Below are positions 52,458 through 61,009 of a stretch of 64,000 nucleotides of DNA, one piece after another. The position numbers and the translations under genes were made by a program. Source of the stretch: Acidobacteriota bacterium (GTDB taxonomy: Bacteria; Acidobacteriota; Holophagae; Holophagales; Holophagaceae); the NCBI GenBank assembly GCA_016213735.1, contig JACQZU010000027.1, positions 1 through 64,000 on the forward strand, in the 5' to 3' direction. Under the pieces are notes generated by a model that saw only the letters and a list, made by a program, of their open reading frames with translations, was not told where the DNA came from and ran no database searches. Every line of letters starts with the position of its first letter. The first letter of the stretch is position 1.

Positions 52458-52514
52458 GGACCCTCGGGCCCGGTGGCTCCCGGCTTGCGGCCCCGGCGCC
52501 GCCCTGGCATCGTG

Positions 52515-52670
52515 GAAGTTCCGATGGAGGAGCGGCCCCCATCAGTAGCGTCGGCGAGGGGCGGGTCCCTGCTGACCCGGCGCGAAAGGGGAGGGTCGCC
52601 GAAGGGTTCGCGGGACTCGGCCGCGCCCCCTGGACGCAGTGGCTAAATCCCTGCGGCTGTCGCGCCGGCC
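52515..52670 (+). promoter_or_regulatory. Lysine riboswitch (L-box) aptamer
   Basis: Conserved L-box segments occur in order. GATGGAGGAGCGG (52523-52535) and CAGTAGCG (52543-52550) form the 5' side. GCGAAAGGGGAGGGT (52582-52596) and CGCCGAAG (52597-52604) are the most conserved core. CTGGACGCAGTGGCTAAAT and CTGCGGCTGTC (about 52630-52661) close the last helices. The same strings, with small changes, occur in the Bacillus lysC and Thermotoga asd lysine riboswitches. Position, 86 bases before the first gene of a lysine operon, agrees. Exact ends are approximate. Confidence 0.88.
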
Positions 52671-52755
52671 CACCCGGTGCGGAGTGCCTGAGGAGCGGTG
52701 GACCGGGTCCCCCCGGGGCGTCGTTTCAACGGACCCGTCGGAAGACAGGAACGCC
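52671..52755 (+). promoter_or_regulatory. Expression platform of the lysine riboswitch
   Basis: Between the aptamer and the GTG start is a GC-rich stretch in which CGGGTCC (near 52707) can pair with GGACCCG (near 52731). There is no long T-run, so repression by hiding the ribosome site (AGGA at 52747-52750) or by a Rho-type mechanism is as likely as intrinsic termination. Confidence 0.45.
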
Positions 52756-53790
52756 GTGAACGCCGCGACCGACACATTCCAGGATTGGCTCCTCCAGGGG
52801 CTGGTGCCCCTCTGCGGGGCCGACACCACCTCCGGCCGGGAGGACGCCGGGCTGCCGGTCCTGCGCTCCCTGCTGGAGGGCCTGGGGGCTGAACGGGTCG
52901 AACAGGCCGTGGCTCCGGGCCGTACCAATGTCCTGGCCCTCTGGGGCCAGCCCCGGGTGCTCTTCAGCACCCACCTGGACACGGTTCCGCCCTACCTTCC
53001 CCCCGTCCTCGAAGCCGACCGCGTCACCGGCCGGGGCAGTTGCGACGCCAAGGGCCAGATCATGGCCCAGCTCGGGGCGGTGAAGCGCCTCCTGGCCGAG
53101 GGCCGCGGGGGGCTGGCCTGGCTGGGGGTGGTGGGCGAGGAGACCGACAGCGCCGGTGCCGAGGCCGCCCTGGCCCTGGCGACGCGGATGCCGGACCTGA
53201 GGGCGCTCGTCAACGGCGAACCCACGGAGGGTCGGCTGGCCACCGGCCAGCGGGGGGTGCAGCGCTGGAGGCTGAGCACCACGGGGATCCCGGCCCACTC
53301 GGGAACCCCCGAGCTGGGGCGCAGCGCAGCCTGGCCCCTGCTGGACTGGCTCCAGCGGTTGCGGGCGGACGGTTTCCCCACGGACCCCGAGCTGGGGCCG
53401 GAGATCTGGAACCTCGGGCTCCTGGAGGCGGGCGAGGCGCCCAACGTGGTGCCGGCCCACGCCGAAGCCCAGCTGCTGGCCCGGGTGCTTCCGGATTCGG
53501 CCTTCGGACGGCGCCTCCGGGCGCTGGCTCCGCCGGAGGGCCGCGTCGAACTGCTTCTGGACGAGCCCCCGGACCGCTACCCCGAGCTGCCCGGGTTCCC
53601 CCGCGCCCCCATGCCCTTCGGGAGTGACGCCCCGAGGCTGCGGGCCCTGGTCCCGGACCGCACGGTCGTCCTGGCAGGCTGCGGCAGCATCGCCGTGGCC
53701 CACACGGACCACGAGCACCTGCTCCACGCCGACCTCCTGGCGGGGGTGGACCTGAACCGATCCCTCGCCCTTCACTTCCTGGAGTCCTGA
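52756..53790 (+). CDS. dapE: M20-family peptidase, probable succinyl-diaminopimelate desuccinylase
   Basis: The protein is 344 residues from a GTG with AGGA 7 bases upstream. M20 zinc-enzyme motifs are present: STHLDTVPP (first His and Asp), GRGSCDAKGQ (bridging Asp), GVVGEETDSAG (catalytic Glu and metal Glu) and DHEHLLHADL (last His). A dimerisation lid lies about residues 160-270. The family includes DapE, ArgE and LysK, which cannot be told apart by motifs alone. DapE is chosen because it is first behind the lysine riboswitch in an operon that has dapD, whose succinylated product needs this deacylase. The next gene starts 2 bases after its stop. Confidence 0.78.
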   Translation: MNAATDTFQDWLLQGLVPLCGADTTSGREDAGLPVLRSLLEGLGAERVEQAVAPGRTNVLALWGQPRVLFSTHLDTVPPYLPPVLEADRVTGRGSCDAKGQIMAQLGAVKRLLAEGRGGLAWLGVVGEETDSAGAEAALALATRMPDLRALVNGEPTEGRLATGQRGVQRWRLSTTGIPAHSGTPELGRSAAWPLLDWLQRLRADGFPTDPELGPEIWNLGLLEAGEAPNVVPAHAEAQLLARVLPDSAFGRRLRALAPPEGRVELLLDEPPDRYPELPGFPRAPMPFGSDAPRLRALVPDRTVVLAGCGSIAVAHTDHEHLLHADLLAGVDLNRSLALHFLES

Positions 53791-53791
53791 C

Positions 53792-54844
53792 ATGAGCGCG
53801 AAAATCCCCGTCACCGTCCTGGGCGCGACCGGCGTCGTGGGACAACGATTCGTGCGCCGCCTGGCCCACCACCCCTTCTTCGTGGTCCAGCACCTCGTCG
53901 CCAGCGAGCGGAGCGAGGGCAAGCGATACCGCGATGCCTGCGCCTGGCGCCTGGACGGCGAACCCTACGGCGGCCTGGGGGACCACGTGCTCGGTCCCGG
54001 CAGCGAGGAGGGGAGCTTCTCCCCGGTGGTCTTCAGCGCCCTGGACACGGGGCCGGCGAAGGAGATGGAGCCCGCCTTCGCCAAGGCCGGGGCCCTGGTG
54101 TTCAGCAATGCCAGCGCCTTCCGCATGGCGGAGACCGTGCCCCTCCTGGTGCCGGAAGTGAACGGGGAGCATCTGGGCCTGGTGGAGGCCCAGCGCCGCC
54201 ACCACGGCTGGAAGGGCGCCATCGTCACCAACCCCAACTGCACGGCCACCGTGCTGGTGATGGCCCTGGCCCCCCTGCACGCGACGTTCGGCATCGAGGC
54301 CGTGATGATGACGTCCATGCAGGCGGTGAGCGGCGCGGGCTATCCGGGCGTTCCCAGCCTCGACATCCTGGGCAACGTCATCCCCTTCATCCGCAACGAG
54401 GAGGAGAAGGTCGAGGAGGAGACCCCCAAGCTGCTGGGACGCTTCGCGCAGGACCACATCGAGATGGCCCCGATGGTGGTGACGGCCCTGTGCCACCGGG
54501 TGCCGGTGCTCGAAGGACACACCGAGGCCGTGAGCGTGCGCCTGAAGGGGAATCCCTCCCCCGAGGAGGTGGCGAAGACCCTGAGGGAATGGCGCGCCGA
54601 GCCCCAGGCCCTGGGCCTGCCCACGGCGCCCAGGATCCCGGTGCACGTGCACGACCTGCCGGACCGCCCCCAGGTCCGGAAGGACGTGGAGGGCGACGGC
54701 GGCATGTCCGTGCACGTGGGCCGCATCCGACCCTGCCCCCTGCTCGGGATCAAGTTCACCCTGCTGGGGCACAACACGGAACGGGGCGCGGCGGGCGCCT
54801 CCATCCTCAACGCCGAACTGGCCCACGCCAAGGGCCTCGCATGA
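53792..54844 (+). CDS. asd: Aspartate-semialdehyde dehydrogenase
   Basis: This 350-residue protein has N-terminal NADP-binding VTVLGATGVVGQRF and the catalytic cysteine in VTNPNCTATV. The residues MQAVSGAGYPG and the C-terminal substrate-binding His (HVHDLPDRPQVRKD region) are in place. The pattern is that of the archaeal/fungal-type Asd (about 350 residues), not the E. coli form. It reduces aspartyl phosphate to aspartate semialdehyde, the branch point to lysine and threonine/methionine. The gene is tightly packed between dapE and lysC and ends in the lysC start (ATGA). Confidence 0.93.
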   Translation: MSAKIPVTVLGATGVVGQRFVRRLAHHPFFVVQHLVASERSEGKRYRDACAWRLDGEPYGGLGDHVLGPGSEEGSFSPVVFSALDTGPAKEMEPAFAKAGALVFSNASAFRMAETVPLLVPEVNGEHLGLVEAQRRHHGWKGAIVTNPNCTATVLVMALAPLHATFGIEAVMMTSMQAVSGAGYPGVPSLDILGNVIPFIRNEEEKVEEETPKLLGRFAQDHIEMAPMVVTALCHRVPVLEGHTEAVSVRLKGNPSPEEVAKTLREWRAEPQALGLPTAPRIPVHVHDLPDRPQVRKDVEGDGGMSVHVGRIRPCPLLGIKFTLLGHNTERGAAGASILNAELAHAKGLA

Positions 54845-56205
54845 ACCCGGTGGTGATGAAGTTTGGCGGCTCCTCCGTCGCCGACGCCGCCTGCATGCGC
54901 CAGGTGGCCGCCCTGACCCGGGCCGCGCTGCCCCAGGCACCCCTGGTGGTGCTCTCCGCCATGGGCAAGACCACCAACGCCCTCTTCGCCGCCGGGAAGG
55001 CCGCCGAGTCCGGGGATCTGCCCGGAGCCCTGGAGGGCCACCGCGCCCTGGAGGCCGCCCACCGGAGGGCCGCCGCGGACCTCGTGGGCCAACCCCTGCC
55101 GCTGGCCCTGGACGAGACCCTCGCCGAGCTGTTCGGGGAGTTGGAACTGCTGCTGCGGGGGGTGGCCCTGCTCCGGGAGCTGAGCCCACGCTCCATGGAC
55201 GCCATCGCCGCCTTCGGCGAGCGCCTCTCCACCACCCTCTTCGCCGCCCACCTGAAGGCCGAGGGCCTGGACGCGGCCTGGGTGGATGCCCGGACCGTCA
55301 TGAGGACGGACGGAAATTTCGGTGCGGCCTCCCCCCTCTTCCAGGTTCTGGATCGGGAGGCCCGGGCCCGGTTCCTGCCCCTCCTCGGCCCGGGCAGGGT
55401 GCTGGTGACCCAGGGCTACATCGGCGCCACGGAGGACGGGTTGACCACCACCCTCGGCCGGGGGGGCAGCGACTACAGCGCCGCGATCTTCGGCGCCGCC
55501 CTGGGCGCGACGGAGGTGCAAATCTGGACCGACGTCGAGGGCGTGCTCACCTGCGACCCCCGGGTGGTGCCCGGCGCGCTGCCCATCCCCGAGATCAGCT
55601 TCTCGGAGGCGGGAGAGCTGGCCGCCTTCGGGGCCAAGGTGCTCCACCCGGCCACCATCCAGCCGGCCGTGGAGGCCCGGATCCCCGTGACCGTGCGCCA
55701 CACGCTGCGCCCCCAGGGCCGCTTCACCACGATCACGGGTGAGGTGCGCACGGGCCGGCCGGTGACCGCCCTCGCCAGCCGCGGGCCGATCACGGTGCTC
55801 ACGGTGGCCAGTTCCCGGATGCTGGCCCAGAGTGGATTCCTGGCCCGGCTCTTCGAGGTCTTCGCGCGGCACAAGGTCAGCGTGGACCTCATCGCCACCG
55901 CCGAGGTGAGCGTGTCCCTCACCGTGGAGGCCGACGCGCCCCTCAAGGCCTTGGCCGCCGACCTCTCCGCCTTCGCCACCGTCGAAGTCTCCGAGGACCG
56001 GGCCATCGTGGCCGTGGTGGGGGAGCGGCTCAAGCACACGCCGGGCGTGGCGGGCCGGGCCCTGGGCGCCCTGGGGGGCATCAACGTGGAGATGATCAGC
56101 ATGGGCGCCAACGAGATCAACCTCAGCCTGGTGCTCCGCCGCAGCGAGTCGGAGGAGGCCCTCCGGCGCCTGCACCGGGCGCTGATCGAGGAAGGAGTCG
56201 CCTGA
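54841..56205 (+). CDS. lysC: Aspartate kinase (monofunctional)
   Basis: The protein is 454 residues from the ATG overlapping the asd stop. The N-terminal VMKFGGSSVAD is the aspartokinase signature. GGSDYSAAIFGAALGATEVQIWTDVEGVLT is the ATP and Asp binding core. Two ACT domains fill about 300-454 (SVDLIATAEVSVSLTV; INVEMISMGANEINLSLV), which usually bind lysine or threonine as feedback inhibitors. There is no homoserine dehydrogenase domain. It catalyses the first step of the pathway. The stop overlaps the dapB start by one base (TGATG). Confidence 0.95.
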   Translation: MNPVVMKFGGSSVADAACMRQVAALTRAALPQAPLVVLSAMGKTTNALFAAGKAAESGDLPGALEGHRALEAAHRRAAADLVGQPLPLALDETLAELFGELELLLRGVALLRELSPRSMDAIAAFGERLSTTLFAAHLKAEGLDAAWVDARTVMRTDGNFGAASPLFQVLDREARARFLPLLGPGRVLVTQGYIGATEDGLTTTLGRGGSDYSAAIFGAALGATEVQIWTDVEGVLTCDPRVVPGALPIPEISFSEAGELAAFGAKVLHPATIQPAVEARIPVTVRHTLRPQGRFTTITGEVRTGRPVTALASRGPITVLTVASSRMLAQSGFLARLFEVFARHKVSVDLIATAEVSVSLTVEADAPLKALAADLSAFATVEVSEDRAIVAVVGERLKHTPGVAGRALGALGGINVEMISMGANEINLSLVLRRSESEEALRRLHRALIEEGVA

Positions 56206-56927
56206 TGCGCATCGGGGTGTTCGGGAAGGGGCGCCTGGGGTCGGCCGTCGCCCGGGCCGCCGGCGGCGAACTGGCCTGGCAGGTGGGACGCGAGGCGCCC
56301 CCCAGCGTCCCGGTGGACGCCGCCATCGAGGCCACGGTGGCCGCCCGGGTGCCCGATCGGCTGGACTGGGCCCTCGCCACGGGGGCCAACCTGCTCATCG
56401 GCACCACCGGCTGGGAGCTGCCGGACCTGGAAGCCCGGGTGGGGGGTCGCATCGGGGTCCTGGTGGCGCCCAATTTCTCTCTGACCGTGGCCCTCTACGC
56501 CCGCCTCTCCCTCGTGTTGGCCCGTTTCGCGGCCCTCTCCGAGGACCGGGATCCCTACCTGGTGGAGCACCACCACGCCCGGAAGCACGACGCGCCCAGC
56601 GGCACCGCCCGGCAGCTGGCGGCAACCCTGATGAAGGGCTGCCCGAGGAAGACCGAGTGGGTGATCCCCGCCGTGGGAGCCGCCGTGGCCCCCCACCAGC
56701 TCAATGTCAGCAGCATTCGCGCCGGGCACACCTACAGCAGCCACATCGTGGGCCTGGACAGTCCGGGCGAGGTCCTGGAACTGCACCACGCCGCCCGCAG
56801 CGCCATGCCCTACGCCGAGGGGGCCGTGGCCGCGGCCCGCTGGCTCCAGGGCCGGAAGGGTGTCTTTCGCATGGACGAGGTGGCGAAGGACTTGCTCGAC
56901 CCCCTCTTCCAGGAGGTGAAGCCGTGA
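56205..56927 (+). CDS. dapB: 4-hydroxy-tetrahydrodipicolinate reductase
   Basis: This 240-residue protein is slightly short for DapB (about 270). It has N-terminal VFGKGRLGSAV as a reduced nucleotide-binding loop. The conserved substrate motif EHHHARKHDAPSGTA has the catalytic His pair and Lys, and the GTTGW and PNFSL loops are present. It reduces the DapA product with NAD(P)H. It sits between lysC and dapA and ends in the dapA GTG start (GTGA). The short N-terminal loop resembles the Thermotoga-like subgroup. Confidence 0.93.
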   Translation: MRIGVFGKGRLGSAVARAAGGELAWQVGREAPPSVPVDAAIEATVAARVPDRLDWALATGANLLIGTTGWELPDLEARVGGRIGVLVAPNFSLTVALYARLSLVLARFAALSEDRDPYLVEHHHARKHDAPSGTARQLAATLMKGCPRKTEWVIPAVGAAVAPHQLNVSSIRAGHTYSSHIVGLDSPGEVLELHHAARSAMPYAEGAVAAARWLQGRKGVFRMDEVAKDLLDPLFQEVKP

Positions 56928-57820
56928 ACGCCGACTTTTCGGGCCTTGGCGTCGCCCTCGCCACCCCATTCACGCCGGAGGGAACCCTCGACCTCCCGGC
57001 CTACCGAAACCTGGTCCGGCGGGTCGCCGCCCACGCCGACGTGCTGGTGGTGCTGGGCACCACGGGCGAGGCCCCCACGATCCACGGAACGGAGCGCGAC
57101 ACCCTCATCGCCGCCACCCTGGAGGAGGCAGGGGGCAAGCGGGTCGTGGCCGGCACCGGGTCCAACGACACGGCCGCCGCCGCCGCCATGACCCGGCGGG
57201 CCCAGGAACTCGGGGTGCACGGCGCCCTGGTGGTGACCCCCTACTACAACAAGCCCACGCCCAGGGGCCTGGCCGCCCACTACGCCGCCCTGGCGGATGC
57301 GGCGCCGGGCTTGCCCCTCATCGCCTACAACGTCCCCGGGCGCACCGGCCTCAACGTGCTGCCCGGGGGACTGGCCCTGCTCTGGGAGAACCCCCAGGTG
57401 GTGGCGGTGAAGGAGAGCAGCGGCAACCTGGCGCAGATCGCCGAAATCGCGCGGACGCTGCCTCCGGGCAAGCAGCTCATCTCCGGGGACGACGGCTTCG
57501 CCCTGGCCTCCATCGCCGTGGGGGCCGTGGGGCTCACCTCCGTGCTCGGGAACCTCCTGCCCCGGGAGTCCAAGGCCCTGGTGGACCTGGCCCGCGCGGG
57601 GCGCATGGAGGAGGCCCGGGCCCTCAACGCCCGCCTCCTTCCCCTCATGGATGCGCTCTTCCTCGAGAGCAGTCCCGGGCCCCTCAAGGCGGGGCTGCGG
57701 CTCATGGGCCTGGCCGGGGACACCCTGCGCCTGCCCCTGGTGCCGCCGGAGCCCGCCACGGTCGGACGGATGAAGGCGGCCCTTCGTGGACTCGGCGTGG
57801 ACCTTCCGGGGGTGGAATGA
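56924..57820 (+). CDS. dapA: 4-hydroxy-tetrahydrodipicolinate synthase
   Basis: The protein is 298 residues from a GTG with AGGAGG 6 bases upstream, the usual DapA length. TIM-barrel motifs are VVLGTTGEAPT, VVTPYYNKPT (catalytic Tyr), LIAYNVPGRTGLNV, VVAVKESSGNL (Schiff-base Lys) and ISGDDGFALA. It condenses pyruvate and aspartate semialdehyde in the first step specific for lysine. It overlaps both neighbours by 4 bases. Confidence 0.96.
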   Translation: MNADFSGLGVALATPFTPEGTLDLPAYRNLVRRVAAHADVLVVLGTTGEAPTIHGTERDTLIAATLEEAGGKRVVAGTGSNDTAAAAAMTRRAQELGVHGALVVTPYYNKPTPRGLAAHYAALADAAPGLPLIAYNVPGRTGLNVLPGGLALLWENPQVVAVKESSGNLAQIAEIARTLPPGKQLISGDDGFALASIAVGAVGLTSVLGNLLPRESKALVDLARAGRMEEARALNARLLPLMDALFLESSPGPLKAGLRLMGLAGDTLRLPLVPPEPATVGRMKAALRGLGVDLPGVE

Positions 57821-58635
57821 TGGACGCCGCAGCCCTTCGGACTTTCTACGAACGGGACGCCGCCGCCGTGGCGGCGGATCCCCTGTTCCCCGAGGCCCAC
57901 GCCGCGCTCCTGGCCCACCTGGAGGCCGGGACGCTCCGCGCCGCCGAGCCCGACGGCGCGGGGGGCTGGCGGGTGAACGCCTGGGTGAAGGGGGCCATCC
58001 TGGCGGGCTTCCGCGCCCATCCCCTGGCGGAGCAGCCGGGAGGCCCCTGGCCCTTCTTCGACAAGGACGCCTACCCCGCGCGCCGCTTCACCCTGGCGGA
58101 CACCGTGCGCCTGGTGCCCGGGGGCAGTTCGGTGCGGCGTGGGGCCTTCGTGGCCAGGGGCGTGGTGGTGATGCCGCCGGCCTACATCAACGTGGGGGCC
58201 TTCGTGGACGAAGGCACCATGGTGGACAGCCACGCCCTGGTGGGCAGCTGCGCCCAGATCGGCAAGCGCGTCCACCTCAGCGCCGCGGCCCAGGTGGGCG
58301 GCGTGCTGGAGCCCGCGGGGGCGAGGCCCGTGGTGGTGGAGGACGAGGCCTTCGTCGGAGGCCTGGTGGGCCTCTTCGAGGGCATCCGCGTGGGCCGGCG
58401 CGCGGTGCTGGCCTCCGGCGTGATCATCACCGGCTCCACCCTGATCCAGGACCTGGTGCAGGGCCGCACCTGGCAGCGGGAGGTGCCGGAAGGGGCCGTG
58501 GTGGTGCCCGGGGTCCGGCCCGCTTCGGGGGACCATGCCCGGGCTCACGGTCTGGCCCTCTCGGTCCCGGTCATCGTGAAGTACCGGGACGGCCGCACCG
58601 ACGCCGCCACCGCCCTCGAGGACGCGTTGCGATGA
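57817..58635 (+). CDS. dapD: 2,3,4,5-tetrahydropyridine-2,6-dicarboxylate N-succinyltransferase
   Basis: This 272-residue protein has an N-terminal helical domain (about 1-100) and a left-handed beta-helix (about 105-235) made of hexapeptide repeats. Diagnostic stretches include PPAYINVGAFVDEGTMVDSHALVGSCAQIG and EDEAFVGGLVGLFEGIRVG. The size and motifs match the E. coli enzyme (274). It adds succinate from succinyl-CoA, so this organism uses the succinylase branch of diaminopimelate synthesis. Start and stop overlap dapA and the aminotransferase by 4 bases each. Confidence 0.95.
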   Translation: MMDAAALRTFYERDAAAVAADPLFPEAHAALLAHLEAGTLRAAEPDGAGGWRVNAWVKGAILAGFRAHPLAEQPGGPWPFFDKDAYPARRFTLADTVRLVPGGSSVRRGAFVARGVVVMPPAYINVGAFVDEGTMVDSHALVGSCAQIGKRVHLSAAAQVGGVLEPAGARPVVVEDEAFVGGLVGLFEGIRVGRRAVLASGVIITGSTLIQDLVQGRTWQREVPEGAVVVPGVRPASGDHARAHGLALSVPVIVKYRDGRTDAATALEDALR

Positions 58636-59747
58636 TCCAGCCTTCCCCGCGCCTCGCCGCCATCAAGCCCAGCCCCATCCGGGCCATCACGGACGGCACG
58701 CCGCCCGGGGCCATCGCCCTGGGCCTGGGGGAGCCCACCTGGGACCTCCCGGAGGCAGCGCGGAAGGCCCTGCTGCGGGATCCCGGGCCCTGCCCCTACG
58801 TGCCCCACGCGGGCCTGCCGGCGCTTCGCAAGGGGGTGGCGGCCTTCCACGGAGCGGCGGAGGAGGAAGTCCTCATCACCGCCGGGAGCCAGGGGGCCCT
58901 CTTCAGCCTCTTCCAGGCCTGGGTGGCCCCCGGCTCGGCGGTGCTGGTGCCGGACCCGGGCTTCGTGGCCTACCCCGCCCTGGCGGGCCTGGCGGGGGCC
59001 CGGGCCGTCCCCTACCCGCTCTCCCCGGAGCGCTTCCGCCTGGATCCTGAGGCCTTCCTGAAGGTCCTGGAGGCGACGCCGGACGCCCGCGCCGTGGTGC
59101 TGAACACCCCCTCCAACCCCACGGGCGGCGGGGGCTCCCTCGAGGCCTTGCGCCGGGTCGCGGAGGCCTGCGAAGCCCGGGGCCTGCTGCTCATCTCCGA
59201 CGAGGTGTACCGGGACCTGCACTTCGGGACCCGCCCGCCCAGTCTTCGGGACGTCACCGCCAAGGGCGTGGTGGTGAGTTCGGTGAGCAAGGGGTGGGGG
59301 GCGCCGGGACTGCGGGTGGGCTGGGCCCTGGGCGATCCCGCCTGGCTGCTTCCGGCGCGCACGGTCCACGGCTACGCGGTGACGGGCACGGCGACCCCCG
59401 CCCAGTGGGCCGCCCTGGCCCTGCTGGAGGACAGCGCGCGCATTCTGGCCGAGGCCCGCACGGCCATCCGGGAGCGCTGGGAGGCCCTGGCGGCGGCCCT
59501 GCGCGCCGAACTGGGCCTGACCTTCGACGCGCCGGACGGCACCTTCTACCACTTCATGCCGCTGCCCCCGTCCGCGTGGGCGGATCCCCTGGCCTTCGCC
59601 CTGCGGCTGCGGGACGAAGCCAAGGTGGTGATGATCCCCGGCCTCGCCTTCGGCGAAGGCGGCCGGCGGCACGTCCGGATCAGCTTCGCCGCCACGCCGG
59701 AACAGCTGGGGGAGGGCGTGCGGCGCCTGGCCCCCTACTGGAAATGA
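58632..59747 (+). CDS. dapC: Class I/II aminotransferase, probable N-succinyldiaminopimelate aminotransferase
   Basis: The protein is 371 residues from the ATG overlapping the dapD stop. Fold type I PLP motifs are NTPSNPTGG, LLISDEVYRDLHF and SSVSKGWGAPGLRVGW (Schiff-base Lys), with a C-terminal RISFA that binds the carboxylate. Many aminotransferases share these motifs; DapC is assigned because it fills the missing step between dapD and dapE inside the same operon. A 90-bp inverted repeat follows before lysA. Confidence 0.8.
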   Translation: MIQPSPRLAAIKPSPIRAITDGTPPGAIALGLGEPTWDLPEAARKALLRDPGPCPYVPHAGLPALRKGVAAFHGAAEEEVLITAGSQGALFSLFQAWVAPGSAVLVPDPGFVAYPALAGLAGARAVPYPLSPERFRLDPEAFLKVLEATPDARAVVLNTPSNPTGGGGSLEALRRVAEACEARGLLLISDEVYRDLHFGTRPPSLRDVTAKGVVVSSVSKGWGAPGLRVGWALGDPAWLLPARTVHGYAVTGTATPAQWAALALLEDSARILAEARTAIRERWEALAAALRAELGLTFDAPDGTFYHFMPLPPSAWADPLAFALRLRDEAKVVMIPGLAFGEGGRRHVRISFAATPEQLGEGVRRLAPYWK

Positions 59748-59753
59748 ACTTGG

Positions 59754-59843
59754 AACGCAAAGACGCAGAGACGCGAAGGGGTTCAGGAGGGATGGCCGTG
59801 GCCCGGGTCAACCCTCTTCTTCGCGCCTTTGCGCCTTTGCGTT
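59754..59843. repeat. Inverted repeat of 8-bp periodic units
   Basis: The left arm (59754-59778) is made of CGCAAAGA, CGCAGAGA and CGCGAAGG units. The right arm (59819-59843) is its complement with 3 mismatches in 25, separated by 40 bases. It fills the 104-base gap between dapC and lysA. It could fold into a long hairpin in the mRNA. It looks like a small dispersed intergenic repeat and may modulate expression or stability of the lysA end of the transcript. Confidence 0.85.
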
Positions 59844-59851
59844 GAAATGAA

Positions 59852-61009
59852 ATGCCGATGAACCTTTTCGCCTTCGACGACGAGACCCTCCTGGACCTGG
59901 CGGAGCGCCACGGCACGCCCCTCTTCGCCTACCACCTGCCCACCGCGGGGGCGCAGTTCCGGCGGCTCCGCGGGGCCCTCCCGGCGCGCGCTAGGATCGC
60001 CTACGCCGTGAAGGCCAACCCCCATCCCGGGCTCCTGGCAGGCTTCGCCGCCCTGGGGGCCTCCTTCGACTGCGCTTCCATCGGCGAGCTGGAGAGGGTG
60101 GCCGCGCTGGGGCTCCCGCCGGGGCGCACCTTCTTCGCCGGGCCCGGGAAGCGGGAGGCGGAACTTCGCCGGGCCCTGGAGCTGGGGGTCCGGGTGCAGG
60201 CCGAGGGCTGGGAGGACCTCCAGCGCCTGGAGGCTTTAGCGGAGCGCCCCGTGGCGGTGAACCTTCGGGTGCATCCGGCCCGGGGCATCGAGGAATCCAA
60301 CCGCATCATCGGCGGAGTCGGCCCCTCCGCCTTCGGGGTGGACGAGGAACAGCTGCCCGGACTGCTCGACCGCGCGGCGGCCCTCCGGCGTGTTCAGATC
60401 CGGGGCCTCCACGTCTTCGCCGCCAGCAACGAGCGCAGCGCGGAGAAGCTGCTGGCCACCCACGCCCTGGTCTTCGGGATCGCCCGGGAGCTGCAGGCAC
60501 GGCTGGGGCGGCCCCTGGAGCAGATCGACGTCGGCGGCGGCCTGGGTGTGCCCTACGATCCGGGGCAGGCGCCCCTGGACGTGGAGGGGCTCGGAACGGG
60601 GCTGTCCCGCCTCCTGGAGCAGAACCCATGGTTCGAGGGGGAACTCATCCTCGAACCGGGTCGCTTCCTGGTCGCCGCCTGCGGGGTCTACCTCTGCCGG
60701 GTGGTGCGGATGAAGGAGAGCCGGGGCGAACGCTTCGCCATTCTGGAGGGCGGCATCAACCACCTGCTGCGCCCCCTCCTCACCGGGGAGGCCTTTCCGG
60801 TGCGGGCGGTGGGTCTCGGGGGTCCGGGCCAGGCCACCACCCTGGCGGGCCCCCTGTGCACCAGCCTGGACCGCTTGGGCACGCTGTCCCTGCCCGACTT
60901 GGCGCCGGGGGGCCTTCTCGCCTTCGGCACCGCGGGGGCCTACGGCTTCACGGAGGGCATGACCCACTTCCTGAGCCACCCGGTGCCCAAGGAAATCACG
61001 GTGTCCTGA
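59852..61009 (+). CDS. lysA: PLP-dependent type III decarboxylase, probable diaminopimelate decarboxylase
   Basis: The protein is 385 residues (a second ATG is at 59858). Fold type III motifs are AYAVKANPHP (Schiff-base Lys), GGGLGVPYD, LEPGRFLVA and the active-site Cys in GPLCTSLD. The usual LysA HIGSQ is replaced by HVFAASN, and the C-terminal region TAGAYGFTEGMTHFLSH is also variant. This resembles the decarboxylase branch seen in exosortase and siderophore loci. Operon position still makes lysine formation from meso-diaminopimelate the best guess; no other decarboxylase is in the cluster. It overlaps the convergent neighbour by 14 bases. Confidence 0.7.
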   Translation: MPMNLFAFDDETLLDLAERHGTPLFAYHLPTAGAQFRRLRGALPARARIAYAVKANPHPGLLAGFAALGASFDCASIGELERVAALGLPPGRTFFAGPGKREAELRRALELGVRVQAEGWEDLQRLEALAERPVAVNLRVHPARGIEESNRIIGGVGPSAFGVDEEQLPGLLDRAAALRRVQIRGLHVFAASNERSAEKLLATHALVFGIARELQARLGRPLEQIDVGGGLGVPYDPGQAPLDVEGLGTGLSRLLEQNPWFEGELILEPGRFLVAACGVYLCRVVRMKESRGERFAILEGGINHLLRPLLTGEAFPVRAVGLGGPGQATTLAGPLCTSLDRLGTLSLPDLAPGGLLAFGTAGAYGFTEGMTHFLSHPVPKEITVS

